NCBI RefSeq assembly: GCF_021730445.1
Contig: NZ_JADNRM010000015.1
Coordinates: 575 to 64,574 of the forward strand
Reading direction: 5' to 3'
Origin: Phocaeicola faecalis
GTDB lineage: Bacteria > Bacteroidota > Bacteroidia > Bacteroidales > Bacteroidaceae
DNA: 64,000 bases
The notes below the pieces were generated by a model. The model was not told the DNA's origin and did not search any database. It saw only the letters and a list, made by a program, of their open reading frames with translations. Shown here piece after piece: positions 23,653-32,468 of the stretch (positions within the stretch are counted from its first letter, which is position 1; the number at the start of each line of letters is the position of its first letter). A program made the translations under genes and the position numbers.

Positions 23653-25476
23653 ATGGAGAAAAAAGAAGAGATTAGCACCAATGAATATCTGAGAGGAATT
23701 GTTCTCAATCTTCCCGAAAGCCCCGGCATTTATCAATATCTGAATGCTGAAGGAACCATTATTTACGTTGGAAAGGCAAAGAACTTAAAACGTAGAGTCT
23801 CTTCTTATTTCAACAGAGAACACCCTAACGGAAAGACACGGGTGTTGGTCAGCAAGATTGCAGATATCCGTTATATCGTAGTGAAAACAGAGGAGGATGC
23901 TCTCTTACTCGAAAATAACCTAATCAAGAAATACCGTCCGCGTTACAATGTGATGCTGAAGGATGACAAGACCTACCCTTCTATCTGCGTAAGCAACGAA
24001 TACTTTCCCCGCATCTTCAAGACACGTAAGATTATACGCAACGGCTCCAGTTATTACGGCCCGTATAGTCATGTTCCATCGATGTATGCCGTACTCGATT
24101 TGATTAAAAAGCTCTATCCTATCCGTACCTGCAAACTGAACCTCACCCCGGAGAATATCAACGCCGGAAAGTTTGATGTCTGTCTGGAGTATCATATAAA
24201 GAATTGCAAGGGACCGTGCATAGGACGCCAGTCTCACGAAGATTACCTGAAAGACATCAGTGAAATCAAGGAAATTTTAAAAGGTGATACACAAATTGTG
24301 AGCGACCTGCTCATGGAGGAGATGCAAGCTTTGGCTTCTGAAATGAAGTTTGAAGAAGCGCAAAAGATAAAGGAAAAATACGACCTCATCGAGACCTATC
24401 GTTCCAAAAGTGAGGTTGTCAATTCCATCATTCATAATGTCGATGTATTTTCCATTGAAATGGATGAAAACTCAGCTTACATCAATTACCTCCACATCAC
24501 CAACGGTTGCATAAACCAAGCCTTCACATTCGAATATAAAAAGCGTTTGAATGAAACCAAAGAAGAACTTTTGCAATTGGGAATAGTGGAAATGAGGGAA
24601 CGATACAACAGCACTTCACGCGAGATTATTGTCCCGTTCGAGGTGGATATGGAGATGAACAATGTCACTTTCACCATCCCCCAAAGAGGTGAGAAGAAAC
24701 ACTTGCTCGACCTTTCCGTCATGAATGTAAAGCAATATAAAGTAGACCGTCTGAAACAAGCGGACAAGCTGAATCCCGAGCAAAAGAAAGTGCGCATCCT
24801 GAAAGAAATACAAGACCAACTGCACATGGAGAAAATGCCTGTCCACATCGAATGTTTCGATAACTCCAATATCCAAGGCTCGGATGCCGTAGCCGCCTGT
24901 GTGGTGTTCAAAATGGGTAAGCCCAGCAAACAGGACTATCGCAAGTTTAATATTAAAACGGTAGAAGGCCCCGATGATTATGCCTCCATGAAGGAAGTTG
25001 TCCGACGCCGCTATACTCGTGCCGTCGAGGAAGGTTCTCCCCTGCCCGACCTCATCATTACTGACGGTGGAAAGGGGCAAATGGAGGTCGTTCGTGAAGT
25101 GATTGAAGACGAACTTCATCTGAATATTCCCATTGCCGGACTTGCCAAAGACCGCAGACACCGCACCTCGGAACTGCTTTACGGATTTCCTCCACTTACC
25201 ATCGGCATTAAACAAAGTACACCGTTATTTCATCTTCTAGAGAATATACAAGACGAAGTACATCGGTTCGCCATCACTTTCCATCGTGACAAACGGAGCA
25301 AGAGTCAGGTAGCCTCTGCTTTGGACAGTATTCCGGGAATCGGCGAGAAGCGCAAATCCGCCCTTCTAAAAACGTTTAAGAGCGTGGCACGCATTAAAAA
25401 AGCCACACTAGAAGAAATAGCTGCCGTAGTGGGCGAAGCCGCCGCTAAAAATATCAAAGAAAGCCTTACAGAATAA
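23653..25476 (+). CDS. uvrC: excinuclease ABC subunit C
   Basis: The 607-residue protein has the GIY-YIG nuclease domain at about 18-100 (PGIYQYLNAEGTIIYVGKAKNLKRRVSSYF). A Cys-bearing segment follows (CLEYHIKNCKGPCIG), then the UVR motif near 215-250, the RNase H-like second nuclease domain (HIECFDNSNIQGSDAVAACVVF, DLIITDGGKGQ), and a C-terminal helix-hairpin-helix (LDSIPGIGEKRKSALLKTF). It makes both incisions in nucleotide excision repair. Domain order and length are normal. Confidence 0.97.
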   Translation: MEKKEEISTNEYLRGIVLNLPESPGIYQYLNAEGTIIYVGKAKNLKRRVSSYFNREHPNGKTRVLVSKIADIRYIVVKTEEDALLLENNLIKKYRPRYNVMLKDDKTYPSICVSNEYFPRIFKTRKIIRNGSSYYGPYSHVPSMYAVLDLIKKLYPIRTCKLNLTPENINAGKFDVCLEYHIKNCKGPCIGRQSHEDYLKDISEIKEILKGDTQIVSDLLMEEMQALASEMKFEEAQKIKEKYDLIETYRSKSEVVNSIIHNVDVFSIEMDENSAYINYLHITNGCINQAFTFEYKKRLNETKEELLQLGIVEMRERYNSTSREIIVPFEVDMEMNNVTFTIPQRGEKKHLLDLSVMNVKQYKVDRLKQADKLNPEQKKVRILKEIQDQLHMEKMPVHIECFDNSNIQGSDAVAACVVFKMGKPSKQDYRKFNIKTVEGPDDYASMKEVVRRRYTRAVEEGSPLPDLIITDGGKGQMEVVREVIEDELHLNIPIAGLAKDRRHRTSELLYGFPPLTIGIKQSTPLFHLLENIQDEVHRFAITFHRDKRSKSQVASALDSIPGIGEKRKSALLKTFKSVARIKKATLEEIAAVVGEAAAKNIKESLTE

Positions 25477-25487
25477 AAGGGATTTTC

Positions 25488-25495
25488 TACCTTTG
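25488..25495 (+). promoter_or_regulatory. -7 element before dtd
   Basis: TACCTTTG, 38 bases before ATG 25534; it would start the dtd, mazG-like and deoC operon. Confidence 0.6.
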
Positions 25496-25533
25496 CATCT
25501 ATACTACCTGCAAGAAACGATAAAAAATAAAAT

Positions 25534-25986
25534 ATGAGAATAGTTATACAACGAGTAAGCCATGCATCCGTCACCATCGATGGGGTCTGCAAGTCGGCCA
25601 TAGAAGAAGGATTAATGATATTGGTAGGCATTGAAGAAGCTGACAATCAGGAAGATGCAGACTGGCTATGCAAAAAGGTTATTGGTCTGAGAGTGTTTGA
25701 TGATGAAAATGGAGTAATGAATAAGTCCATCCTCGAGGCTGAAGGTAACATATTGGTTATCAGCCAATTTACTTTATTCGCATCCTATAAGAAAGGCAAT
25801 CGCCCCTCTTACATCCGTGCGGCACGGCCTGAAACAGCCATTCCTTTATATGAATACTTCTGCAGCGAACTCAGCATCGCCCTTGGACGTGAAGTAGGCA
25901 CAGGAGAATTCGGAGCCGACATGAAAGTTGAACTTCTGAACAACGGCCCTGTTACTATATGTATGGACTCAAAAAACAAAGAATAA
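25534..25986 (+). CDS. dtd: D-aminoacyl-tRNA deacylase
   Basis: The 150-residue protein matches Dtd: MRIVIQRVSHASVTIDG at the start, the catalytic-site motif SQFTLFASYKKGNRPSY and the second motif GEFGADMKVELLNNGPVTI. It frees tRNA from mischarged D-amino acids. It is two bases from the mazG-like gene and shares an operon with it and deoC. Confidence 0.96.
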   Translation: MRIVIQRVSHASVTIDGVCKSAIEEGLMILVGIEEADNQEDADWLCKKVIGLRVFDDENGVMNKSILEAEGNILVISQFTLFASYKKGNRPSYIRAARPETAIPLYEYFCSELSIALGREVGTGEFGADMKVELLNNGPVTICMDSKNKE

Positions 25987-25987
25987 T

Positions 25988-26308
25988 ATGACACTGGAAG
26001 AAGCACAGAAAGAAGTAGACCGCTGGATTAAGACATACGGTGTGCGCTACTTCAGCGAACTGACCAATATGGCCGTACTGACTGAAGAAGTGGGTGAGCT
26101 GGCCCGCATCATGGCACGTAAATATGGTGACCAATCCTTCAAGGAAGGTGAAAAATGTAACCTTGCAGACGAAATGGCCGATGTGCTTTGGGTGCTCCTC
26201 TGCCTCGCCAACCAGACAGGTGTAGACCTGACGGAAGCCTTTCATCGGAATCTCGAAAAGAAAACAAACCGAGACAAGGACAGACATAAAAACAACCCCA
26301 AATTATAA
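25988..26308 (+). CDS. MazG-like nucleotide pyrophosphohydrolase
   Basis: This is a 106-residue single MazG-fold protein. The metal-binding E-x-x-E ... E-x-x-D pattern is visible in LTEEVGELARIMA and LADEMADVLWVLLCLA. Such all-alpha NTP-PPases hydrolyse non-canonical or excess dNTPs. It starts one base after the dtd stop. Confidence 0.88.
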   Translation: MTLEEAQKEVDRWIKTYGVRYFSELTNMAVLTEEVGELARIMARKYGDQSFKEGEKCNLADEMADVLWVLLCLANQTGVDLTEAFHRNLEKKTNRDKDRHKNNPKL

Positions 26309-26314
26309 AGAATT

Positions 26315-27256
26315 ATGGAACATAACCACGATTGTAGCCACGGTCACGAACATGACCACGGACACGAAGACGCTCATGACAAGTATATGGAAGCACTTGC
26401 CAAATACAACACCCATCTGAATGATGAAGATGTAAAAGCAAAAGTAGCCCATTTCATCGAAGAGCATCTGGCTGAAAACAATACACCGGAAGTTAAGAAA
26501 TTCCTCTTCCATTGCATTGACCTCACCACGTTAAAGTGTACCGACTCGGAAGAAAGTGTGATGAAATTTACCGAGAAGGTGAACGATTTCGTTGATAAAT
26601 ATCCCGATTTGGACAATGTAGCCGCCATTTGTGTTTACCCCAATATGGCAGAGATAGTAAATGATACACTGGAAGCCGACAAGGTAAACATTGCCTGTGT
26701 ATCGGGGGGATTTCCCTCTTCACAGACATTCATTGAAGTGAAAGTGGCAGAAACAGCCATGGCTATTCATAGCGGTGCAGGCGAAATAGACATTGTCATC
26801 CCGGTCGGTAAGTTCCTGACAGGTGACTACGAAGGAATGTGCGATGAAATCGAAGAATTAAAAGCAGTATGCGGAGACAAGCATTTGAAAGTAATTCTGG
26901 AAACAGGAGCACTCGGAAATGCTTCCAACATTAAGAAGGCATCCATTTTATCGATGTATTCGGGTGCAGACTTCATCAAGACCTCTACCGGCAAAGAGAA
27001 TCCTGCCGCCACTCCCGAAGCGGCCTATGTGATGTGCGAAGCCATCAAAGAATATTATATGGCTACGGGCAGAAAGGTCGGCTTCAAACCCGCAGGAGGT
27101 ATCAATACCGTGCACGATGCACTGGTATACTACACCATCGTAAAAGAAATATTGGGTAAAGAATGGTTGACCAATGAATTATTCCGTTTGGGAACAAGCC
27201 GCCTGGCCAATCTGCTCCTTTCCGAGATTGTCGGTCAGGAAACCAAGTTCTTCTAA
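26315..27256 (+). CDS. deoC: deoxyribose-phosphate aldolase with His-rich N-terminus
   Basis: The 313-residue protein is about 50 residues or more longer than the common DeoC. The class I aldolase signatures are present: the Schiff-base lysine in GADFIKTSTGK, the second lysine in KVGFKPAGGI, and CVYPNMAEIV and VILETGALGN. It cleaves 2-deoxyribose 5-phosphate to acetaldehyde and glyceraldehyde 3-phosphate. The first 22 residues hold eight His plus Cys, Asp and Glu (MEHNHDCSHGHEHDHGHEDA), a metal-binding-like tail not needed for catalysis. It is the last gene of the dtd operon, and a strong terminator follows. Confidence 0.95.
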   Translation: MEHNHDCSHGHEHDHGHEDAHDKYMEALAKYNTHLNDEDVKAKVAHFIEEHLAENNTPEVKKFLFHCIDLTTLKCTDSEESVMKFTEKVNDFVDKYPDLDNVAAICVYPNMAEIVNDTLEADKVNIACVSGGFPSSQTFIEVKVAETAMAIHSGAGEIDIVIPVGKFLTGDYEGMCDEIEELKAVCGDKHLKVILETGALGNASNIKKASILSMYSGADFIKTSTGKENPAATPEAAYVMCEAIKEYYMATGRKVGFKPAGGINTVHDALVYYTIVKEILGKEWLTNELFRLGTSRLANLLLSEIVGQETKFF

Positions 27257-27284
27257 GAGCCGCATACGCTACCATTATCGATAA

Positions 27285-27298
27285 GGGTGTGTCAAAAC
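27285..27298 (+). repeat. orphan end of the palindromic repeat
   Basis: GGGTGTGTCAAAAC matches the left terminus of the roughly 150-bp repeats at 23371 and 59483, but the rest of the element is missing. Confidence 0.4.
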
Positions 27299-27344
27299 AA
27301 AAATGCCCCTTCCGAAAAGTTACAGATTGTAACTACCAAACTTA

Positions 27345-27394
27345 AAAGAGCCGTATCAAACTCTGTCGCGAGTAATGATACGGCTCTTTCTCTT
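27345..27394. terminator. terminator after deoC
   Basis: AAAGAGCCGTATCA (27345-27358) pairs perfectly over 14 bp with TGATACGGCTCTTT (27376-27389). It lies between converging deoC and the polyprenyl synthase gene, with A/T-rich flanks on both sides, so it may work both ways. Confidence 0.85.
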
Positions 27395-27427
27395 GCTTTT
27401 AACGACACCATCATACCCCCAAACAAT

Positions 27428-27493
27428 GGGCATTGTTTGGGAAAGTTGTTTCCATTGTTTTCATAAAGTGTCCCTATTGTTTTGAGAAAGTCT
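27428..27493. repeat. array C: three 22-bp units with ATTGTTT core
   Basis: GGGCATTGTTTGGGAAAGTT, TTCCATTGTTTTCATAAAGT and CCCTATTGTTTTGAGAAAGT, each extended by two bases, repeat with an exact 22-bp period. The first is part of a palindrome AAACAAT-GGGC-ATTGTTT (27421-27438). Related units occur at 37537-37570 and 40492-40535. Confidence 0.65.
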
Positions 27494-27567
27494 CCCTTCG
27501 GAAATTAAATTACCTGTCCATCTAAAAAACGCTTGAAGCAATTCCCTATTCCAACTTGAGGTGAGGG

Positions 27568-28542
27568 CTATTTTTCCCGTTCTATCACGTAATCAATATA
27601 AGCAGTCAAAGCATCTTTAATGCCTGTGTCGGCAGTGGAAGGAAGCAACCCCAATGCTTTATTACGATAGTCCACCATCACCTGTTTAGCATACTCTATA
27701 CCGCCATTCTTCTTCACATAATCGATGAAAAGGGATATTTCTGCATCTGTGGCGTCCAAGGATTTAATGCGAAGCGCCAATTGGCACATCCGCTCATCCC
27801 CCAAAGTATTCAGAACATGCAATGCCGGTAATGTCAACTTACCCTCATGCATATCATTGCCGGTCGGCTTGCCTATCTCATCGGGAGAATAATAATCGAA
27901 GATATCATCCTTAATCTGGAAAGCAATCCCAATCATCTCACCAAACAACCGTGCATTTTTCACCATTTCATCGGAAGAGTCGACCGCTACAGCCCCGGCT
28001 TCGGCACTGGCTGTAAAGAGAGCGGCTGTCTTCTTACGAATCACATCATAATAAACTTCTTCGGAAAACTCGGAAGCATTGATATTGGTCAACTGGATAA
28101 TCTCACCTTCTGCAAGATTTTGCCCCAGCCGTGCCACCAAATCAACAATACGGATAGAACCCGTCATGGCAGAATGCTTCAGACTGGTAGCCAACATATA
28201 GTCTCCCACCAATACAGATACCTTATTATTATAGATAGCATTCACCGACGACTGCCCGCGTCGCTTATCGCTTTCGTCCACCACATCGTCATGCACCAGA
28301 CTTGCCGTGTGAAGCAACTCCAGCGAAAGAGCGGCATGAAGTGTAGAATGATTGATTTCACCGAATAATTTGGCCATCAGCAACGTCAGGATAGGACGCA
28401 TCATCTTGCCATTCCTCTGCTTAATATAGGTCAGCACCTCACTAAGTAAAGGATTGGAGCTTTGGAGCGAAGCGTCAAACAAGGATTTGAACTCTTCAAA
28501 CTCCTTAATAATAGGCAATTTGATTTGCTGTAACTTCTCCAT
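27568..28542 (-). CDS. long-chain polyprenyl diphosphate synthase
   Basis: The 324-residue trans-isoprenyl diphosphate synthase shows the first Asp-rich motif LVHDDVVDESDKRRGQ and the second IKDDIFDYYSPDEIGKPTGNDMHEGKLTLP. It condenses isopentenyl diphosphate units, most likely to make the side chain of menaquinone, in the cytoplasm. The chain length cannot be read safely from the sequence. ATG 28542 (MEKLQQIKL) is preferred over an in-frame ATG 18 bases upstream, because the promoter box at 28560-28567 overlaps the latter. Confidence 0.93.
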   Translation of the reverse strand: MEKLQQIKLPIIKEFEEFKSLFDASLQSSNPLLSEVLTYIKQRNGKMMRPILTLLMAKLFGEINHSTLHAALSLELLHTASLVHDDVVDESDKRRGQSSVNAIYNNKVSVLVGDYMLATSLKHSAMTGSIRIVDLVARLGQNLAEGEIIQLTNINASEFSEEVYYDVIRKKTAALFTASAEAGAVAVDSSDEMVKNARLFGEMIGIAFQIKDDIFDYYSPDEIGKPTGNDMHEGKLTLPALHVLNTLGDERMCQLALRIKSLDATDAEISLFIDYVKKNGGIEYAKQVMVDYRNKALGLLPSTADTGIKDALTAYIDYVIEREK

Positions 28543-28559
28543 ACAGGTTAATTTGAGCA

Positions 28560-28567
28560 CAAAAGTA
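28560..28567 (-). promoter_or_regulatory. -7 element of the polyprenyl synthase gene
   Basis: CAAAAGTA on plus is TACTTTTG on minus, 17 bases before ATG 28542. Confidence 0.55.
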
Positions 28568-28633
28568 GTAATAAAACGCGGAATACGGTATTTTTTTGTA
28601 CTTTTACCATGAAAAAACTAAAGATTTTTAAGA

Positions 28634-31498
28634 ATGGACAAACTTTTTCTGCTGGATGCTTATGCATTGATATATCGCGCATACTACGCTTTCATCAAAA
28701 GCCCGCGCATTAACTCCAAGGGTTTCAACACTTCAGCCGTACTCGGCTTTGTCAATACGCTGGAGGATGTATTGAAAAAAGAAAACCCGACACACATTGG
28801 TGTAGCATTCGACCCTGCCGGACCTACTTTCCGCCACGAAGCATACGAACAATACAAGGCCCAGCGCGAAGAAACGCCGGAGGCAATCCGTTTGTCCGTA
28901 CCTATTATAAAGGACATTATCCGCGCTTACCGCATTCCCATTCTTGAGGTTTCAGGTTATGAAGCCGATGATGTAATCGGTACATTGGCTACCGAAGCCG
29001 GACGGCGCGGCATCACAACTTATATGATGACTCCCGACAAGGATTATGGCCAACTGGTGAGTGATTATGTGTTTATGTACCGTCCCAAATATGGTGACAA
29101 AGAATTTGAGGTAATGGGGATAGAACAGGTAAAAGCGAAGTTCGATATCCAGTCGCCGGCCCAAGTCATCGATATGCTGGGATTAATGGGTGACTCATCC
29201 GACAACATCCCCGGCTGTCCGGGCGTGGGAGAAAAGACGGCACAAAAACTCATCGCCCAATATGGAAGCATTGAGAACCTCCTCTCCCACACCGATGAGT
29301 TGAAAGGCGCACTGAAGACAAAGGTGGAAACTAATCGAAAAATGATTGAGTTCTCCAAATTTCTGGCGACCATTAAAATCGACGTTCCCATTGCGCTGAA
29401 CATGGACGAGCTGAAACGTGAAGAACCCAACGAAGAAGAACTTCGGAAGATTTTTGAGGAAATGGAATTCCGCACACTCATCGACCGCGTTTTTAACCGT
29501 GAAAAGAAAACGGCTTCGGCAAGTGCGGCTTCAAAGTCACACGGCAATGCACAAGGCTCACTTTTCGGTGACCAACCTTCGTTATTTGACCAGCCGAGCC
29601 CTTCGTCATCTTCACAGGCTTCATCGCAAGGCAATCTCTTTGCAGAATTTGAAGACGAGAATACAGGAAGCGGAAATTATTCAAATCTCGCATGTTTAGA
29701 AAACTTAAAATACGACTATCAACTCGTTGATACAGAAGAGAAAAGAGTCGATTTAATACAAAAGTTACTTACAAAAGAAACTTTCAGTCTAGACACGGAA
29801 ACAACAGGAACCGACCCTATCACCGCCAAACTGGTAGGAATGAGTTTCAGCTACGCCGAAAACCAAGCTTTCTATGTTCCCATTCCCGCCGAACAAGAAG
29901 AAGCACAAAAAATTGTTAATGAGTTCCGACCGGTATTTGAAAAAGCAGGAGCACTGAAAGTGGGACAAAATATCAAGTACGATATGTTGGTGCTAAGCAA
30001 CTACGGAGTGGAAGTTTGCGGTCCGCTGTTCGACACCATGGTAGCACACTACGTGCTGCAACCCGAACTGCGCCATAACATGGACTATCTGGCAGAAATC
30101 TATCTGCATTATCAGACGATTCATATAGAAGAGCTCATCGGACCTAAAGGCAAAAGCCAAAAGAATATGCGTGACCTCCCTCCCGAAGCTATATATAAGT
30201 ACGCGTGCGAGGATGCCGATGTCACCTTAAAGCTAAAGCATGCACTAGAGAAGGAACTGAAAGAGCAAGGAGCCGAAAAACTCTTCTACGAAATAGAGAT
30301 GCCCCTAGTACCCGTCCTTGCCTATATGGAAAGAAATGGCGTGCGTGTAGACACGGAAGCACTGAAACAAACCTCGGAGCATTTCACAGCTCGCATGAAT
30401 CAAATAGAAGAAGAAGTGCACCGGTTGGCAGGGACAGACTTCAACATTGCATCGCCCAAACAAGTGGGAGAAGTCTTGTTTGACAAGTTACACATCGTAG
30501 AAAAAGCGAAAAAAACAAAGACCGGCCAATACGTGACCAGTGAGGAAGTATTGGAAAGTCTGCGCGGAAAGCATGAAATAGTGGGCAAGATTCTGGAACA
30601 TCGAGGACTGAAGAAACTACTTGGAACCTATATCGATGCCCTACCCCTGCTTATTAATCCGGAAACAGGCAAAATACATACGTCTTTCAACCAGACGGTA
30701 ACCGCCACAGGGCGCCTCAGTTCGAGTAACCCGAACCTGCAAAATATCCCTATCCGCAACGAAGACGGTAAAGAAATCCGCAAAGCATTCATCCCGGAAG
30801 ACGGATGCGAGTTTTTCTCTGCCGACTATTCTCAGATAGAGCTCCGCATCATGGCCCACTTAAGCGGTGACAAAAATATGATAGAAGCCTTCCGCGAAGG
30901 AGACGACATCCATGCCGCCACAGCCGCCAAAGTATATAAAATAGCCATCGAAGACGTGACGCGCGAACAACGCAGTAAAGCCAAAACCGCCAATTTCGGT
31001 ATTATCTACGGCATCTCGGTGTTCGGACTGGCAGAACGCATGAATGTTCCCCGCCAAGAAGCTAAAGAACTGATAGACGGCTATTTCGAGACCTATCCGC
31101 AAATCAAGGAATATATGGAGAAAAGCATCGAACGAGCACGTGCCAACGGTTACATCGAAACCATCTTCGGCCGTAAACGTTTCTTGCCGGACATCAATTC
31201 ACGCAATGCCGTAGTACGCGGATATGCTGAGCGAAATGCCATAAACGCTCCCATTCAGGGAAGTGCAGCCGACATTATCAAGGTAGCCATGATTAAGATA
31301 TTCCAACGCTTTCAATCTGAAAGTATACGTTCAAAAATGATACTTCAGGTGCATGATGAGTTAAACTTCAGTGTTGTGCCCGAAGAGAAGGAAAAAGTAC
31401 AGCAGATTGTAATGGAAGAAATGGAAAAAGCCTATCTGATGCAAGTACCTTTAAAGGCAGACTGCGGCTGGGGAAATAATTGGCTGGAAGCACATTAA
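28634..31498 (+). CDS. polA: DNA polymerase I
   Basis: The 954-residue protein has three intact parts. The 5' nuclease (about 1-290) has LLDAYALIYRAYYAF, GYEADDVIGTLA and LMGDSSDNIPGCPGVGEKTA. The 3'-5' exonuclease (about 370-560) retains the catalytic DTETTG and YACEDADVTLKL. The polymerase has FFSADYSQIELRIMAHLSG, RSKAKTANFGIIYGIS and QVHDELNFSV. A low-complexity linker rich in Ser and Gln (about 295-345) joins the first two parts. It acts in Okazaki fragment processing and repair. A clear terminator follows. Confidence 0.97.
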   Translation: MDKLFLLDAYALIYRAYYAFIKSPRINSKGFNTSAVLGFVNTLEDVLKKENPTHIGVAFDPAGPTFRHEAYEQYKAQREETPEAIRLSVPIIKDIIRAYRIPILEVSGYEADDVIGTLATEAGRRGITTYMMTPDKDYGQLVSDYVFMYRPKYGDKEFEVMGIEQVKAKFDIQSPAQVIDMLGLMGDSSDNIPGCPGVGEKTAQKLIAQYGSIENLLSHTDELKGALKTKVETNRKMIEFSKFLATIKIDVPIALNMDELKREEPNEEELRKIFEEMEFRTLIDRVFNREKKTASASAASKSHGNAQGSLFGDQPSLFDQPSPSSSSQASSQGNLFAEFEDENTGSGNYSNLACLENLKYDYQLVDTEEKRVDLIQKLLTKETFSLDTETTGTDPITAKLVGMSFSYAENQAFYVPIPAEQEEAQKIVNEFRPVFEKAGALKVGQNIKYDMLVLSNYGVEVCGPLFDTMVAHYVLQPELRHNMDYLAEIYLHYQTIHIEELIGPKGKSQKNMRDLPPEAIYKYACEDADVTLKLKHALEKELKEQGAEKLFYEIEMPLVPVLAYMERNGVRVDTEALKQTSEHFTARMNQIEEEVHRLAGTDFNIASPKQVGEVLFDKLHIVEKAKKTKTGQYVTSEEVLESLRGKHEIVGKILEHRGLKKLLGTYIDALPLLINPETGKIHTSFNQTVTATGRLSSSNPNLQNIPIRNEDGKEIRKAFIPEDGCEFFSADYSQIELRIMAHLSGDKNMIEAFREGDDIHAATAAKVYKIAIEDVTREQRSKAKTANFGIIYGISVFGLAERMNVPRQEAKELIDGYFETYPQIKEYMEKSIERARANGYIETIFGRKRFLPDINSRNAVVRGYAERNAINAPIQGSAADIIKVAMIKIFQRFQSESIRSKMILQVHDELNFSVVPEEKEKVQQIVMEEMEKAYLMQVPLKADCGWGNNWLEAH

Positions 31499-31539
31499 CA
31501 AAAGTACATAAGCAGACAATACGCTATATCACAACATAT

Positions 31540-31573
31540 TAAAGGAGACCAAACGAATGGTCTCCTTTTTTAT
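31540..31573 (+). terminator. terminator of polA
   Basis: AAAGGAGACC (31541-31550) pairs with GGTCTCCTTT (31559-31568), followed by T residues. The rest of the 400-base gap is A/T-rich and holds only the promoter of the next gene. Confidence 0.9.
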
Positions 31574-31841
31574 CCGCCTATCATTATCGTACGCTCAAGC
31601 CCCTGTTTATCCCCTTCCTCCCCAAAGACCGCCAACCCGATAACACAGAAATAAACAACTGTCATTTCCCCGCTACTCCCCTATTATTCAAAATAAATAC
31701 ATGAGGCCCTTTTTCTCCCCCTTAGATACATTCTGTTACATACCGAAAACTTCAAATTATTAATATTTGTTTATTTAGTGACATTTTGCAAAAATATCAT
31801 CTTTTTATTGCAGATTTGTTAGGTTGTTCAATTTCTTTTTG

Positions 31842-31849
31842 TACATTTG
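31842..31849 (+). promoter_or_regulatory. -7 element of the DUF3836-like gene
   Basis: TACATTTG fits TAnnTTTG, 49 bases upstream of ATG 31899. TTTG at 31815-31818 is a possible -33 but the spacing (23) is long. Confidence 0.5.
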
Positions 31850-31875
31850 CACCGCTTTTAGAAACAATATGAAAG

Positions 31876-31889
31876 TAACAATCTAACAC
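31876..31889 (+). repeat. 14-bp direct repeat before the DUF3836-like gene
   Basis: TAACAATCTAACAC is repeated exactly at 32300-32313, so the two copies bracket the gene. Confidence 0.6.
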
Positions 31890-31898
31890 GCTAATATC

Positions 31899-32285
31899 AT
31901 GAAGAAGATTAATTTTTTGAAAGGAATGCTCTCTGTAGCAATGCTATTTATTGCCAGCCTTACAATTTCCGCTGCAAATCCGGGTGACAACCTGATTCAC
32001 AATACAGAAGAAGTAAACGGAGTAATCGTTTCGGAAACTGTTTTCAAGATGGACGGTAATATGCTGACCAATTACATGAAGCACAACTATAAGTACGATG
32101 CAAACCAACAACGTACCGAAGATGAAACCCAGAAATGGAACAGTAACAAGAACTGTTGGGAGAACACCCTCTGCATCCGCTACACTCACGGAAACAAGAG
32201 CATTACTACCGAATATTACAAATGGAACTCTAAGAAGAAAGAATATATATTAGTACCTGAAATGACCGTAACTATGGATAAATAA
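31899..32285 (+). CDS. small secreted DUF3836-like protein
   Basis: The 128-residue protein has a signal peptide (MKKINFLKGMLSVAMLFIASLTISAA). The mature part is rich in Asn, Lys and Trp (YKYDANQQRTEDETQKWNSN, ITTEYYKWNSKKKEYI), matching the Bacteroides-specific DUF3836 family as I know it. Its function is unknown; it is likely periplasmic or exported. It has its own promoter and terminator and is bracketed by 14-bp direct repeats. Confidence 0.75.
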   Translation: MKKINFLKGMLSVAMLFIASLTISAANPGDNLIHNTEEVNGVIVSETVFKMDGNMLTNYMKHNYKYDANQQRTEDETQKWNSNKNCWENTLCIRYTHGNKSITTEYYKWNSKKKEYILVPEMTVTMDK

Positions 32286-32299
32286 AATGTTCGCTTAAC

Positions 32300-32313
32300 T
32301 AACAATCTAACAC
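32300..32313 (+). repeat. 14-bp direct repeat after the DUF3836-like gene
   Basis: Exact copy of 31876-31889. Confidence 0.6.
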
Positions 32314-32333
32314 TTTTCATAAAATTCTAAACG

Positions 32334-32363
32334 AAAGGGCAGTCGCGATGACTGCCCTTTTTC
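32334..32363 (+). terminator. terminator of the DUF3836-like gene
   Basis: AAAGGGCAGTC (32334-32344) pairs perfectly with GACTGCCCTTT (32350-32360) and T residues follow. Confidence 0.9.
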
Positions 32364-32419
32364 GTACTCCTCCGACCAATTCTACCTGCAATTATGAAGC
32401 ACGATAAAAAAAGAATGGT

Positions 32420-32427
32420 TATCTTTG
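32420..32427 (+). promoter_or_regulatory. -7 element of ychF
   Basis: TATCTTTG, 41 bases before ATG 32469. Confidence 0.55.
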
Positions 32428-32468
32428 CAGGCAAATTAATGGATAATAATCAAAAAAACAGATAGATA

